Positions 33,460 through 45,800 of a stretch of 64,000 nt of DNA are shown in pieces. Each line of letters opens with the position of its first letter. The first letter of the stretch is position 1. Under the pieces are notes generated by a model. That model ran no database searches and was not told where the DNA came from. It saw only the letters and a program-made list of their open reading frames with translations. This DNA comes from Fomitopsis serialis (lineage: Eukaryota > Basidiomycota > Agaricomycetes > Polyporales > Fomitopsidaceae), in assembly GCF_022376445.1 (NCBI RefSeq), contig NW_025954989.1, forward strand, positions 62,001-126,000, in the 5' to 3' direction. Made by a program: the position numbers and the translations under genes.

Positions 33460-34520
33460 ATGACGCTTTCTTTCCCTCTTTCATGCGTACCCATACGACT
33501 GCCTGACTCGCTTCTTTCGTGTTCAACAGGTTCGGCAACTAGTTTTGTCTCAGTCGTCTTTTGGGACCGGTCGTCATGGTGGTCGACGAGGTGGACAAGG
33601 TGACATTTGCTTATCTGTTCGAAGGAAGTTGCATGTGTTCATGGCCTTTTGTGTTGCTGTAGACTCTGCATACGAGACATTGTGAGCCATCCTTCAAGTT
33701 TATGTGTCGATTCAAGTACTCTTTTGACTGGAGCGTACTAGTCCATCCTACGACAGGCACAAGTTTGAATAGCGTAATGATTCCTCAGCCACTCTTTTAC
33801 CATCTCAATAAAGTGACTGACAAGCCTTCATAGATTGCTCCAACAACAACTGGCACGGACACTGGGACAACAGCGGCGACGGCGACGTCCCAAACAACTT
33901 CATCCGATAATGGCTCATCTGCATCCATGGACAATACTGCAACAGATACACTTTCGTCTGACAGTACCGACTCTGCTACACCCTCTCCCACCTCCGTCCA
34001 ACCCTCCTTATCCACCCTCCCATCATCCACCCCATCTTCGTCTTCATCCTCAGCTGTCTCTCCCACTAGCGCGGCTGATATTAGCACCTCACGGCACACC
34101 AACACTGGCGCCATCGCAGGCGGAATCATCGGCGGTCTGGTCGGCCTTCTCCTTCTCCTCGGCCTCCTCCTCTGGGTCCTCCGCACGCGGCGTCGGCGGA
34201 AGATCGCGCCCTCCTCCGAGTTCCTGGCCCGCTCCGCGGCAGCTCGAACCGCCATGTTCTCCCAGACGCGTATGGATACACACGACGATGCGGACGCGCC
34301 GCCGCCGTTCGCACGCGGGACATTCATCGATCCAATCGCGGAGAAGGTGCGCGAGGCGGAGGGGCATCGGTCCCTGTGGCGCGGGCCCAACGAGGGGCCC
34401 GAGTTCGGGCACTGGCACTATGGTCCACGTCAGGACGCGGAGGATTTAGAAGGCGTGCTTGCAAGCTCCCCAGCGACGGAGAGGTTCGAGAGGTCGGAGA
34501 AGAGTTTCTTGATATTGTGA
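33460..34520 (+). CDS. Ser/Thr-rich single-pass membrane protein
   Basis: The well-supported part is the last exon (33833-34520): a Thr/Ser-rich stretch, then TNTGAIAGGIIGGLVG and a Leu-rich transmembrane helix ending in RTRRRRK, followed by a cytosolic tail. This layout (Ser/Thr mucin-like ectodomain, one helix starting with GAIAGG, basic stop-transfer) is common in fungal Mid2/Skg6-like cell-surface proteins. Earlier exons are tentative: a possible ATG at 33460, then short exons at about 33530-33597 and 33662-33682. If these are wrong, the protein may start at 33927 without the N-terminal part. Likely plasma membrane; function unknown. Confidence 0.55.
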
Positions 34521-34823
34521 GCCTCAGGCTCAGTGTATCTAAGGACGTTTGACGCGCCAGTGCGCCCAGCCTGCTCTTGTACTACTACGTGTTGTGCGGC
34601 TCTTGCGCACATGTTCAAACCCACAATCGGACATTGGTGATGATGGAGGATGTGTATTCGGAGGGTAGAGGTGTCGCTACATGTGGGATGTACAATACGC
34701 TACAGGTGTTCTATTCTGTATAACATGCCGAGGCTGAGATGAACATATCCAACCAAATGAGAGTGGACCAACGAGATCCATAAGACAACCAAACGGAGGG
34801 CAGGTGATGGTGAATGAATCAAG

Positions 34824-37627
34824 CTAGAACTCCGCAGCCGGCAAGGCAGGTGTAAAGTACTCCTGTTCCGGACTTGAAGACGCATCAGACTCTACAGGAG
34901 ACTCGTCATCCGAGTCGGACGCGTTCGATGTGATCTCGACACGGGGCGTTCGCGCCCGCGTGAAACGGGCTAGGGATTGTTGCGCAGAGACCGGCCGCGG
35001 CTGTGCGATGGGGAGCACGCGGGGAGAGCCGCTGTAGAGACCGATGCTAGGGCGGAACGGAACAGGTTTATCGGGGAAGTCGATCGCACCGGGCATCCCT
35101 ATGACGGAGGATACCACGGGAGACGGCGAAGGCGAGCACGCCTTCGGTGTGTGCAGGTCCGCGAGAGCGAGACCGTTCAAGTGGGAGCTAAGTGAACTAG
35201 AAGAAGCGGAGAGCAGACTGTGAGCATCGCATATAAAGGAGGTCACCGGTACTTCGCACACATACCTGCTACCTTCGCCGGGAAGCTTGCGCTCGATCGG
35301 GGAGGACATGGTACCAGCTTGTATGACGACGGTGGAGGTATCGAGGAGCAACGCACGATCCCGTCTTTCCATCAACATCGGAGGAGAGACCTGACGGTCG
35401 AGCGGAGCTACGACCTGATCCACAGGCTGGGAAGCGGAGCCGCATTCGACGGAACTGAGGAAGTCGTCGTTGTCGCGAGGTTCCGACAGGAGCATTGGCC
35501 GTCCCGAAGCAGCTCGGGCGGCGAACGCGCCCCACTCGACGACCCGGCTCTCAAGGTTGCGCTTCGTTTCCTCCACCTCCGCGCGCATTTGCTTGACCGT
35601 GGCACGCGCCAGCACCATCTCGTTCCGCTTGTTCTGCAGCTCGGTCTCGGCGGTGTCCTTAGCTGTACGAAGCGCCTCGATAGTCTTCTTCGCTTCCTCC
35701 ATCTCTTGACGCAGCTGGCCCGCCTCGGTCTGTGTGGCCGTTCGCAGGTCCTCAGCAGCCTTGCGCGCGTCGGCCAGGTCGGACAGCAACTTCTCCTTGT
35801 CTGCTTCGCGTTCCTGCTGAGCATCATCGAGGGCGTCATAGACGTCGTCGAGCTCGGCGTGCAGTTGCTCGTACTGCACGGAAAGCGAAGCATATGCGAT
35901 ATTCGTCCTGGAGAACCGCAGCGAAAGAATCTGGTCAGCGGTAAGTCCTGATTCGTCTATACCCTCCATGCTGTCCGCGGGCGGTAGTAGAGCTCGTAGT
36001 GGTTGCGAGACAGGAACCATAGACACGTCATCGCTAGATGGTCGACAAGAGACAGGGCACATGTGCATGCGGAAGCGGGCCTCAAACAGTTCTTGGCCAA
36101 GAGTCCGGGAGTACCGCCAGAGAATCAACAAGCCAGTCAAGAGACGCCTAGAACAAACCTGGTACGTAGCGCGCTGCTGCGTGTAGAGTCCGACCAGTTC
36201 CTCGACGGCCACATCGCTTTCCTCATACAAGGTCCGCCATTGAGCTAGATCTCTTGCAGTAGCGAGGTTCGCAGCCTCCACGAGTACGAGCCGTCGACGC
36301 AGAGCCAGTTTGTCCTCTCGGTCCAAGCAAGCACGAGCAGCAGACTTCGCCTTTAGAGCCATCGAGAATCGCCAGAGCACGTGCAGACCAACCATGAGGA
36401 CGGAGATAGACTTGTGCATGCTAGCCTTGGCGAGCTTGAACTCGTTCAGCTCTTGAGCATGACTGAAGCAGACGCCTTCCGCCACGGTTTGCCATTCCTC
36501 AATCTCTTCCTGAGCGGTGCAAAGCTTGTCGTCCTGTTCAGCGAGCTCCAGAAGCAGCTCCTCCTTCTCCTCCAGTGCTGCCTCATGGCGATCCTCTAGG
36601 AGCTCATAGTCGAGAGATAGTACAGAAAGTCTCTCCTGCGTCGCGTTGTAGTCTTGGGTTGCCCGAGAAAGTTGCGTCTTCAAGATGACCATACGACGCC
36701 ACACAATCACGTGGTAGACACGAAGAACCAAGATGAATCGTCTCAAGGTTTCCGTGTTCCTCGCCTCGGCCGCTTCGATGCGTCGTTCGTAGCGATGAAT
36801 ACTTGATACCAACGTAGCGATCCTCTGGTTCACGCCGGCCTCTCTTTGTTCTAAGCTGCGTTGACGATCTTCGAGGCGATCGACCCGGTCCCAAAGAATC
36901 TGTAGAGTCTGAATCGTTTGCCGCTGATGCGCGTTCGCCTTCACGAGCTCATAGATGTGCTGATTGAGCGATTTGGCGTCGGGAAGCGGAATGATAGCCA
37001 CCCTGCCGTCTCCTAGCTGAATTCGCAACGTGTCCCCGACCCATTCATGCTCGTCATCTGGCCAGAGATCCCGAGGTTTCACGAGTACGTTCTTGTCGGC
37101 ATCGATGACATAAGGAAACAGAGTAGCGCAGGTGACCAGTAAACACTCACCAGAAACCTGGCACGCACATCCAGGTTCCATCGCTCGAACCGTGCAGAAC
37201 TAGGGAACAGCCGTGGAAAGTGCTTGATCAACAGACGAGTGAACACAGTCCAAAGTTCGTGATGCAGCCACGCCCACGCGACCATCGTGTTCAGAGTCCT
37301 GAACGAGCGCACGTTCTACGACTTGGTATCAGCGCCGGTGAGAGGGTGCGTGATCAGACGACGTACCCAATGAACCGAGTCGACTTCAGCAATCGCGCAC
37401 AGCAGAACGAAGGCGCCTGCGGCTACAAATGCGCAGACAGCTTCGCGCAAGAAGTCATAGACGTCCCAGAGAGCGATCTCGTAGTGCACCAGGATGAGCG
37501 CGAGGCATAACGCTATCGCAGGTTCATAGACAACATAGACGAAGGAGTGGATTGATGCGCGTAGGGCACTGGTAGCTTGCTCGCGTCGCGCTCTCGAGCG
37601 CTGGAATCTGGCAACAAATGGCGGCAT
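34824..37627 (-). CDS. Large coiled-coil membrane protein
   Basis: Exon 1 37627-37367, exon 2 37315-37151, exon 3 from 37091 to the stop at 34824; all phase 0, giving up to 897 residues (a further in-frame intron at about 35265-35210 is likely). The N-terminus has two hydrophobic segments (about residues 30-75), suggesting a membrane anchor. A long region of heptad-like Glu/Leu/Arg sequence follows, densest at residues about 470-590 (QQEREADKEKLLSDLADARK). Four spaced copies of a hydrophobic LxxLWR-like motif interrupt the coil. The C-terminus is Ser/Pro-rich with an acidic SDSDDESPVESD patch. No known family recognised. Confidence 0.75.
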
Positions 37628-38008
37628 TAGAGCTCATAAAGGGTATCCAAGTGAGAGGGCGTGAGGATGGTGGTGAGAGGTGCGCGACGCGGTTGGGTTT
37701 GCCAGTCACTGTCAACGCCGAACATCGTCACCTTCCCAACTGGGTAGCTGAGCGCTAATATGTCACATCCTGGTCACATCTGCCGTATGTACGATAAAAC
37801 ATACATTATTGCTGATGATACACTATTACTTTGTCAGGCCAAGGGTGGCTACAGTCTCATAGTAGTATTCAACTTGAGAGGCGTAGATTCGAGTCAAACG
37901 GACTTCATAACTTCGATCCTGGGCGTGCTTGCTCATGGATAGGCTTTGTACCAAGCACGGGCACCCTCCATTATAGTGTCAGCCAGAAGACAGATGTCAA
38001 CCCACATA

Positions 38009-38681
38009 TCAAGCACTCACCTCCTCATCAGGGGGAGTAGGCGGCGGCGGCGGCGTGCTTGCAGATGATATATCCGAAGGGGACGGAGGCGGCACATCAT
38101 ATGCATACCTCCCTTCCGCGTCCACAACGTCGACCGAGCCCGCACGCAAACCACCCTTCGCCGGCAGCGGCGCCACATCGTACCCGAGCCCGCCCACTCC
38201 GGGGTCAGCGGCATCGAAGGCCTCGACCTGCTTCGGGTCCTCCAAGTTCTCTGGTCCGTTGTACGGCGGTGGCTGTGCTCCATAGGGCGGCGCTGAGTAC
38301 CCCGGTCCTTGGTCGTTCACACCGAGTTCCGCGTTCTGCCGCCGGGTGTACACGGAGACGTAGCTGCTGACGCGGCGCAGCTCGACTGAGGGCATCTGTG
38401 GCCTCCCGTAGATGCGTTGGTGACGCCGGACGACGACGATGGCGAAAAGGAAGACGATAAGGCCCAGGAGCACACCTATGATGTTAGATGGAGAATTAGC
38501 CTTGCCGAAGGACGAGAGCAGTATGTAGCTCACCTATAATCGCACCGGCGATCGTACGCGCAGAGGAACTACTTCCCCAACCCGTGCTATTGCCATCGTT
38601 CTGAGCGAGTGCAGACTCGGACAGGGAGAATAGAACCGCTGCAGCTATGCAGCTAGTCACCTTGACGGAAGGCATGGCCAA
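38009..38681 (-). CDS. Single-pass protein with PPxY motif (P0)
   Basis: Exon 1 38681-38534 encodes a signal peptide (CIAAAVLFSLSESALA) and a short Asn/Ser ectodomain; exon 2 from 38475 completes AGAIIG-VLLGLIVFLFAIVVV-RRH, a clean transmembrane helix. The cytosolic tail is Pro-rich with QPPPYNG, a PPxY motif of the kind bound by WW domains of Nedd4/Rsp5 ubiquitin ligases, and ends PPPPPTPPDEE. A GTGAGT at that point may be a donor for a further exon, so the stop at 38009 is uncertain. Membrane PPxY proteins commonly act as ubiquitin-ligase adaptors; that role is inferred. Confidence 0.65.
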
Positions 38682-39407
38682 GCTATTAGATGAACACTAA
38701 GGGCCAGTTAACGCTCTGGGAGCCAGAACCCAAGGGCAAGGTCGTGCACAGAAGGCAGCCATGTCTGAGCTGGTATATATCGTATTGAGCCGGGTGGTGT
38801 GGCTGCGTCTCGACATGGGCGGAAATGGTTAGCAGGGAGCCGGAGTGCAGTTCTCCACGAGATCCTTGACATCCCGTATAGCGCTAGCAGAACCCGGAAC
38901 GACCCTGACGCGGCAGTCGACTCGCGCCCGCATCGGCGGACCGGATATGATATATCAGGGTTGACTGCACGGGCGGTCAGCACAAGCAAATCCACTAGTC
39001 AGAAAGAAACAACGCACGTTGCCACGAACAGAAGCTGGAGGCAGCTTTGTTACAATGATCTTCATACATGCCGAAAGTGTCTCAGGACCAGTTTAGCCTG
39101 GGCATCGGCCGGGTCCTTTGCATGAGACATTAGAACAGAATCCATATCTTCTGCAAAGTTCAGACCATGCGACGGCAATAGAGAGGAAGGCGCCGCGATG
39201 GCTGTCAGAATGGTAAGTAACAGGGGAACACTAGCATGGATAAGGAGCGGGTCGCCAGCTCTGGTGAGGAGACAAACTATTCAGTAAGTAGTATACTGAC
39301 AATACAAGACGGGACCTGTTATACATCTTTGTGTGTATTAGCGATACAAGTGTTGGCAGGAAAGGACATTATGACTCTTCGCGCATCTCAGACATCGAGT
39401 GGGACTG
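38682..39407. other. Intergenic, no gene seen
   Basis: Promoter of P0 and 3' flank of P1. No supported frame. Confidence 0.5.
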
Positions 39408-40052
39408 TCATGCTACCTGAGTAGCCTGACGAGAAGTCTACAGAAATTTGGGTATCAAAGATAATGGCGCGAATAAATTAGACGTACATTGTCTGGTATG
39501 TAAGCTGGAGGCAACGGTGCGAGGGTAGGCGTCGAATACGCCGGAGGGGTCTCGGCCCCCTGGGGCGGAGCGGTAGGGACTACCGTCTCACCCTCCGCGA
39601 GTTCCTTCCCGTGATACGCTGGAGGAGCCTCCCGCTGCACTGCAATTTTCCGTTTCGCGATGTTCTCGCCGAGGTAAGAATCTTGCGACTGCAGCGGGCG
39701 GCGGTTGTTGCCACTAAGTGGAGGCCGGAGGGTTGGTAGGATGGCCCCACTTTGCGCCATGGCCGTCGGGTCCGCGCGTGCACGACGCCTGACTACCAAC
39801 CAACGATACCATAGGGCCAACGCAGGAAGGACGGTGAGAACCACGATGACTGTGAGGATAGTAAGTTAAGCAATGCGGGAACGTGAGTGTTGTGATGATG
39901 TGTAATTCACCAATGACCATCAAGTCTGCACCTGATACGAACGAGTGATCATTCCCGTCAGCCATGCACTGCGTGGAGAGTGCTAGCAAGACAAGGAGCT
40001 TCAGAAGAGGTGCGAAACCCGCTACGCGTGAGCTAGACTGAGCGAACGGCAT
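39408..40052 (-). CDS. Single-pass protein with three PPAY motifs (P1)
   Basis: Exon 1 40052-39911: signal peptide (LLKLLVLLALSTQCMA) and a short ectodomain ending LMVIG. Exon 2 from 39849: transmembrane VIVVLTVLPALALWY, basic RRRAR, then a tail with APPAYHG, TPPAYST and LPPAYIP. A GTACGT donor after PDN and a CTGTAG acceptor lead to a tiny last exon ending RQATQVA. The paralogue P2 has the same intron and a matching end, which supports the model. Three PPxY motifs point to high-avidity binding of a Nedd4-type ligase, as in Rsp5 adaptors such as yeast Rcr1/Ssh4 (function by analogy, not homology proof). Confidence 0.7.
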
Positions 40053-40825
40053 GCCAAGGACTGTGATATAGTAGACGTCGAGATATTGACGAATCACAAC
40101 CTCCGAGTGCCGAATGTGTTATATACATCTGGCGCGACTAGAAATAGAGCAGCAGGGAGTAAGTGGAGTGTCTTCCGTGTTTCCACGCACAATTGTACCT
40201 TACATACTGTAGGCCTAGGTCGCCGAATCCGCTCCCCTGCCCGGGATGGCGGCGGTGGATACTTGACAGTACTAAAGAAAGTAAGTTATCGTCCGCGCAC
40301 CATGACGCATACACGTGTCGTGACATTTCAACCAACACCGCGGCACTAATGACACTGCCGATGCTACGGCGGCGGGCGCTTGAAAGCCTCGAGTCGTTCT
40401 CCGCTCTCAGGCCTCAGGCCTCGTTCAACGTTCTGCAAACCTAAGGGCTGCCTCAACCTAGTCTTTGGGGCAGACGTGAACACTAAAATCTGATTTGAGC
40501 CTGTTTTGATCGTGCACAGGATCATAACTTACCTCGGAGCGTGATGCCATCCCAAATCACCCTCACAGCCTGGACTGGACGCAGGCAAGCCTGGCACGCA
40601 CAGCTTGCTGCAACTGACAGCACGTCAAGGTCGATGACCAGCATCACCAGCAACCTGGCGCTTTGGAAGTCTGTATACGTCATGCACATACTTGATGAGG
40701 GGATCATCTCATTACGAAACGGGACCTGTTATACATATTTGTGTATGTTAGCGATACAAGATGACTTCGAATGGTAAGGGGGGTAGTTTCGTCTGTGGAC
40801 AGACTGCATCGGTCGGGGATATTCA
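40053..40825. other. Intergenic between P2 and P1
   Basis: No supported gene. Parts at 40720-40760 resemble 39300-39360 (a run with GACCTGTTATACAT), showing that the P1/P2 tandem duplication included downstream DNA. Confidence 0.5.
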
Positions 40826-41487
40826 TCATGGCACCTCAGTGGCCTGGCGTGCATTCTACGAAAGTTCGCGCATCAGGGACACTCAGCGTGAAGCAGAAAG
40901 GAGCTACGTACAATGTTCGGCATGTAAGCTGGAGGCAGCAGTGCCATGGTAGGCGTCATGTACGCCGGAGGGGTCTCAGCCTCAGGGGGCGGAGGCTGTG
41001 AGTCGGTAGGGATGACCATCTCACCCTCCGCGAGTTGCTTCCCGTGGTATGCGGGAGGAGGCTCCAGCCGCATTGCAGTTATTTGATTCGCGATGTTCTC
41101 GCCTAGGTATGGCTGTTGCGACGGCAGCGGGCGAGCGTTGTCGCCGCTGAACGGAGGCTGAACGGTTGGCAGGACTGCCCGGCTTTGCGTCATGGCCGTT
41201 GATGCGGCGCGTGCACGGCGTCTGACCAGCAACCAACGGTACCATAGGACCAACGCAAGAAGGAAAGCGAATACTGCGATGACTAACAGAATAGGTCAGC
41301 GATGCGGGAGTGTAGACGACGTTATAACAACCTGTTGCTCACCGATTACCGTGAAGTCTATAGCTGCACCTGATACAGATGAATTATCATTCGCGTCCGC
41401 CGCGCACTGCGTGACAACGAAGGCTAGTAAGACAAAAGGCTTGACAAGAAGACTCGCCGCGCTCGAACTATGTTGAGCGAGCGGCAT
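40826..41487 (-). CDS. Single-pass protein with three PPAY motifs (P2)
   Basis: Tandem paralogue of P1. Start at 41487 (MPLAQHSS); signal peptide VKPFVLLAFVVTQCAA; ectodomain ending FTVIG; an intron at the same place as P1; transmembrane VIAVFAFLLALVLWY followed by RRRARA. The tail has PPPAYHG, TPPAYMT and LPPAYMP. A GTACGT donor then a TTCGTAG acceptor give a last mini-exon ending RQATEVP, with the stop at 40826-40828. The loops differ from P1 but all three PPAY motifs and LGENIA are kept, so the motifs are under constraint. Confidence 0.72.
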
Positions 41488-42253
41488 GCGAAGGACGTCC
41501 TGTAGTGTCTGAGACTCAAATCGTGATGATGGTTCAGCGGGTGCGCGCGTCAGTCGCATCCATTATTTATATACACCCGGCGGAAGCTACGAACGCAGCG
41601 GCAGGCGGCAGGAGTGTGTTCCGTCTTCTCCCATGGTGGGTAACTGGAGCGTCGCTGGATCCGCTCGCCGTTGGTGGTGGTTGTGTGCCAAGCAACATCC
41701 GGAATGCATGACGTGTGACCCGTGCTGTGACATGTCAGATATCGTGACAAGCCGAGGCCACGGGCGCTTCGATCAGATGGAGCTCGTCCTTGGCTCGTCC
41801 TCCGCTCCCAGCTCAAGGTCCTTTTTATGCAGACATGACTACTCTCAGCAGACTCTCAGTATACACTCTTGAAACGCATGAACGCCGAAAGCTGTCTTGA
41901 GACTTGATGTATATCAAGATATCCTGAATATCCCTGACCACCGTCACAATTTGGACCGGACGCAAAGCATGCTGAGAACGTGTCACCGTCGAAACGCAGG
42001 TCAGCAGCCTGGCGCTTTTCTGGCCTGCATGACGAGGGCATTGGGTGACGAGTGGGGGGCCAGCCATGACAGAATAGGTGCGGACTAGGTTCGGCAGACA
42101 CTCCAGACTCCACTTCAGCGGGTGGAACTAGGACAGCCCACGGTGACTCCATCCGCTGTGCATCCGCCCGTTCTGTATGAAACCAGCTGCCGTATGATTC
42201 AACTCACCACAGCCCATTCACACCCCCTCTAGCTTCACCACTAAGTTACCAAG
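41488..42253. other. Intergenic between divergent P2 and P3
   Basis: Divergent promoter region of P2 (minus) and P3 (plus). No gene seen; CATTATTTATATACACCC at about 41560-41577 contains the likely P2 TATA box on the minus strand. Confidence 0.5.
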
Positions 42254-42855
42254 ATGTCGATGCTCGTCCCTGCCGTTCTTTCTGCGCTGGTGGTCTACGC
42301 GACGCCAGCCAATGCATATTGCAGCTACTACTATGGATGTGGACGCAGCGTATCAGGAGGTGGTATAGCAGGCATCGTGATAGGTGTGTCTGTTTGACTA
42401 CTTGTGGAGTCCACCAAGTGATGTTGAAACCTAGGAGCCGTCGTCTTCTTCCTGCTACTGTTGACGTGCTGCATGATGGGCATGCGCCGCCGCCGTACCT
42501 ACTACAACTCCGGTGGACAGGGTACCTGGTATCCAGTATCAAGAGGCGGCATCTTCCCCAGTGGCCCGCAACGCGACGCGGAAGCCGGAAATGGAGGACA
42601 GCAAGCGGGTTGGAACGGCAACGCATCTGCTGCTAACAGAGGCGGTGGCTGAACAACCAGTTCGCGCCAAGCGGGGCTCCGGCGGGTAGTAGCGGACATT
42701 GGGTCAGCGAAGGACCTGGCGCTGTTCCTCCACCATACGAAGCCGCGAAGGCACCTCAGTATGCTCCGGTGAGTAAAGTGTACACTCGTAGACAGCATAA
42801 GCTAATGTCATTTTAGCCTCCTGGGGAACCGCCTGCGGCTCATGTTCACAGTTGA
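42254..42855 (+). CDS. Rcr-like single-pass protein with PPPY motif (P3)
   Basis: ATG at 42254: signal peptide, Tyr/Cys ectodomain CSYYYGCGRSVSGGG, an intron within the helix (IAGIVI-GAVVFFLLLL), CCMMGMRRRRTYY, then a Gly/Asn-rich tail. After NRGGG the frame meets TGA, but one base more at GGCTGAAC restores NNQFAPSG...VPPPYEAAK, another intron, and PPGEPPAAHVHS to a stop at 42855. The loss is next to a GG run and could be a sequencing error. The helix-Cys-basic-Tyr layout resembles fungal Rcr proteins, which link chitin and transporter regulation to Rsp5 through PPxY. Confidence 0.6.
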
Positions 42856-45800
42856 AGCTACCTAGAGGCTTGCAGCCTCGTGTGAATGTCCGGATTATGA
42901 ACACTGTATCATGACCTGTATCCGTGTATCCCATTCAGAGTACCCTACACCGACTGGTATAAAATGCTTGTAATACGCTTAGTATGGATGGCGATGAAAC
43001 TTGAGCGTCACGACCATTTCACGAACTACAAAAATCTCGTACAGTGCAGCCCACAAGCGCAATGCGCATCAGATGTTATCTGAGATCCTCGGAATCGCGG
43101 GCGGTAGTAGTTATCACGTGTATCTCGGGTGTGGCAGAACGACATTGAGATCCTGGGCCCACTGGAAGTTGGGACACTCCGTGCCATTTTGCCTGGTAAT
43201 GCCTGCTCTCAGATAATGAATGGCTCACGACGCGGCCAGTTCTACGACTCGAAGAAAAAGCAAATCTCATCCCATTCAAATGGTAACATCGGTCAAACAT
43301 CGGTACATATGCACTAGCAAAGGCAACTTGAACACGCGAGACACCGACAACAGCCCACTATCCTTCTAGACACCGCAATCAAGCGCATATATCAATCCTA
43401 CAATGTGTGCACACCACACCTCTGACTTCAATTGACGAGACAGCGCGTCGAAACGGGGTTGCGCGCGTACAAGAACCGCACTGCGCTACCAGACCGTAGT
43501 GTTTAACGAGTGTTTCTGCAAGGGTGCGTAAGCTACAGACTCATCGTGGATGCGTTTGAGAACTCACCTGCAGGTCATGTACGCGCTCGATGTACCATGG
43601 ACGCCGCGTGCAGCATAAAAACATCGACTTGAATACGTCTCCTATGCACCCCATCATTGAACGAACGAGTCGCAGGCGCAAGTACGTCCCGTCATCCTAC
43701 TAGTACGTCAGATATCTGTGCTTCTAAAAAGATCTTTGGTAATGTAAGTAAGACAGTGCGATACACGGGGGAGTTGTCGCCCACCGCTTATGAGGAGGAT
43801 TGCTTACCCTGGCGATTGAGTCGTGTCTTGAAGTTCTCTAGCCCGACAACTTGGCTTAACATCGTTGACATCGTTGACGAAGAACCCACTCGGGGGGACC
43901 TTCATTTAGCTGCACAGCGGCGCCACGAGGCCGTTTCCTTCGCTGCAAGGACGTCCGTATTAATACGTACGCGATGTACCTCGCATCGAGTAGTACATAA
44001 CAACTGGACAGTACATGGAAGGTGCGCACCTCTCACAGGGGCTTCGACGGCCTCCCTCTTTTCGACGTCAAATTATAGGGGATTGTCAAGGACATGATCT
44101 ACGCGAGATTTGGTGGAAGCCAAATCTTGCGCAGAACAAATCCCTGACGCTGCTGCCATCTAGGCAGATTGCCTTCGTGCCTCCTTCGAGTGACCCGGCG
44201 TGCTACTGGGCTCTGCCATCTCTCCAAGCCCTTGCTTAAATGCTGCGCGCAGCGGACGCTGGCTGTGGAGGTGGGGGGCAATACTAATCACCCGAGATCA
44301 GGGCGCACGGCACTCTACGCCGGATGATCGCAGGATCGACAACGCGGCAGGGATCTCGCAATTACAATAAAAAGTGCGATGTGAGTGGAGATCCAAGACT
44401 CGACGTCCGACCCGATAGGCATCCAGACGATCACTGACCTATCTCATCGGTAGACCAAACATTCCTATAGAGCCGTGCCCCTGGCTGTTGGCGAGAGGTC
44501 GGGGCGGGCGCATTGGTACCGAGTATAACGGCCCATTGTGCGGGCGGAGCGGACGGTATGCAGACAAGTGTGGTGAGTCCTTAAGAACCGGATGCTGGAC
44601 AGGTGTTGCGTCTCGGCGGGGAGGGGGGGGGGCAAGTGTTGGGCAGGAGGGTCCGACTCACTCGAGATTAAATACCTCTGCAGGCTCGAGTCTCCTGTGC
44701 CCTAAGGGCCAGCTGAGGTCCTGACAGACGATACACGCAAGACTTCCAGCGGGAGATGGTATCGATGGAGCCAGATCAGAGGTCTGCTAGAAGGCCAGAC
44801 GACCGTATGCATCTCGTCGGAAGGTGGTGAATTACGAGAAGAAGGCGCAAGGCCGCTGGCAGGAGGCCCAATTTTCCAAAATGGTGCGCAACCACGATGA
44901 GACCATGAGCGTATCGGATGCTAGCCGACGCAAATTCGTACGTGCGCTTCGTGAACTGTCGGAGTCAATGTTGACATGCGCACAGAGCTGCCGTGTAGAA
45001 GGCGAACTATCCGCCGGTGCGAAGCTGAGGCACGGCTACCTGGTGCATGCCTTAGTCAAGAGTCTTGTTGTCGCGTAGGCGTCAGGAGAGAGCCTGACCA
45101 GCCTCCGTGCGTCAATTTGCACGCATTTCCTCAATCGTCGGCAGTCCGTCCGTCTGCTGTCCCACGCTCGCTCTCAGGGCCGGTGCGTCATTGTACCTGT
45201 TCAACGTCTTCGTGCCCAAATCCGTCCAAGTGTCCTGTTTCACAGTTTTTCTCGCCATGACGGCCGCGGGAGCCACAGGAAACCAGGACATAAACTTTCA
45301 CACATCGGTGTCCTGCAAAGTCCTTGCCCTTGTATCGCCGACTCTCTGTCCCAGGGAATTCTCGTCACTAGTCTTCTGAGCAGCATCTCGAAGACGGCTC
45401 AATGCTGCGCCGCTGGAGTGACTGTACCTTCTTGCGGCCACGAAACAACGACCGGGCCGTGAGGGGTCGTTCAGTCGACGTACATGATTGTCGAACACCG
45501 GGAAAGCGGAAAATGTTGGTCATTGAAGACTCGAGTTCGTGTAGCCGCGTGCCGGTGCTCTGCCGTGCTCACCCACGTCCGGGTTTGTGGCCCCAGCCGC
45601 CGTACAAGGAGGTTTGACGCGATGACCCATACTTTACGTCTATCTGCCGCTTCAGCGAATGAACACAGGCCGCACGCAATGCTCGACGTATCTCGAAGGC
45701 GTCTAGTATCCGACTCCAGTCCCGCAGCGTCATTGGAACTGGTGCAGATACCAATCTCTCAGGCAAATACAAATCTCAAGACCGATTGCAGCGGCCTCTT

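Noticed and set aside
33797..34418. Antisense frames over the Ser/Thr-rich membrane protein
   Set aside because: Complement of Ser/Thr codon repeats; no domain support.
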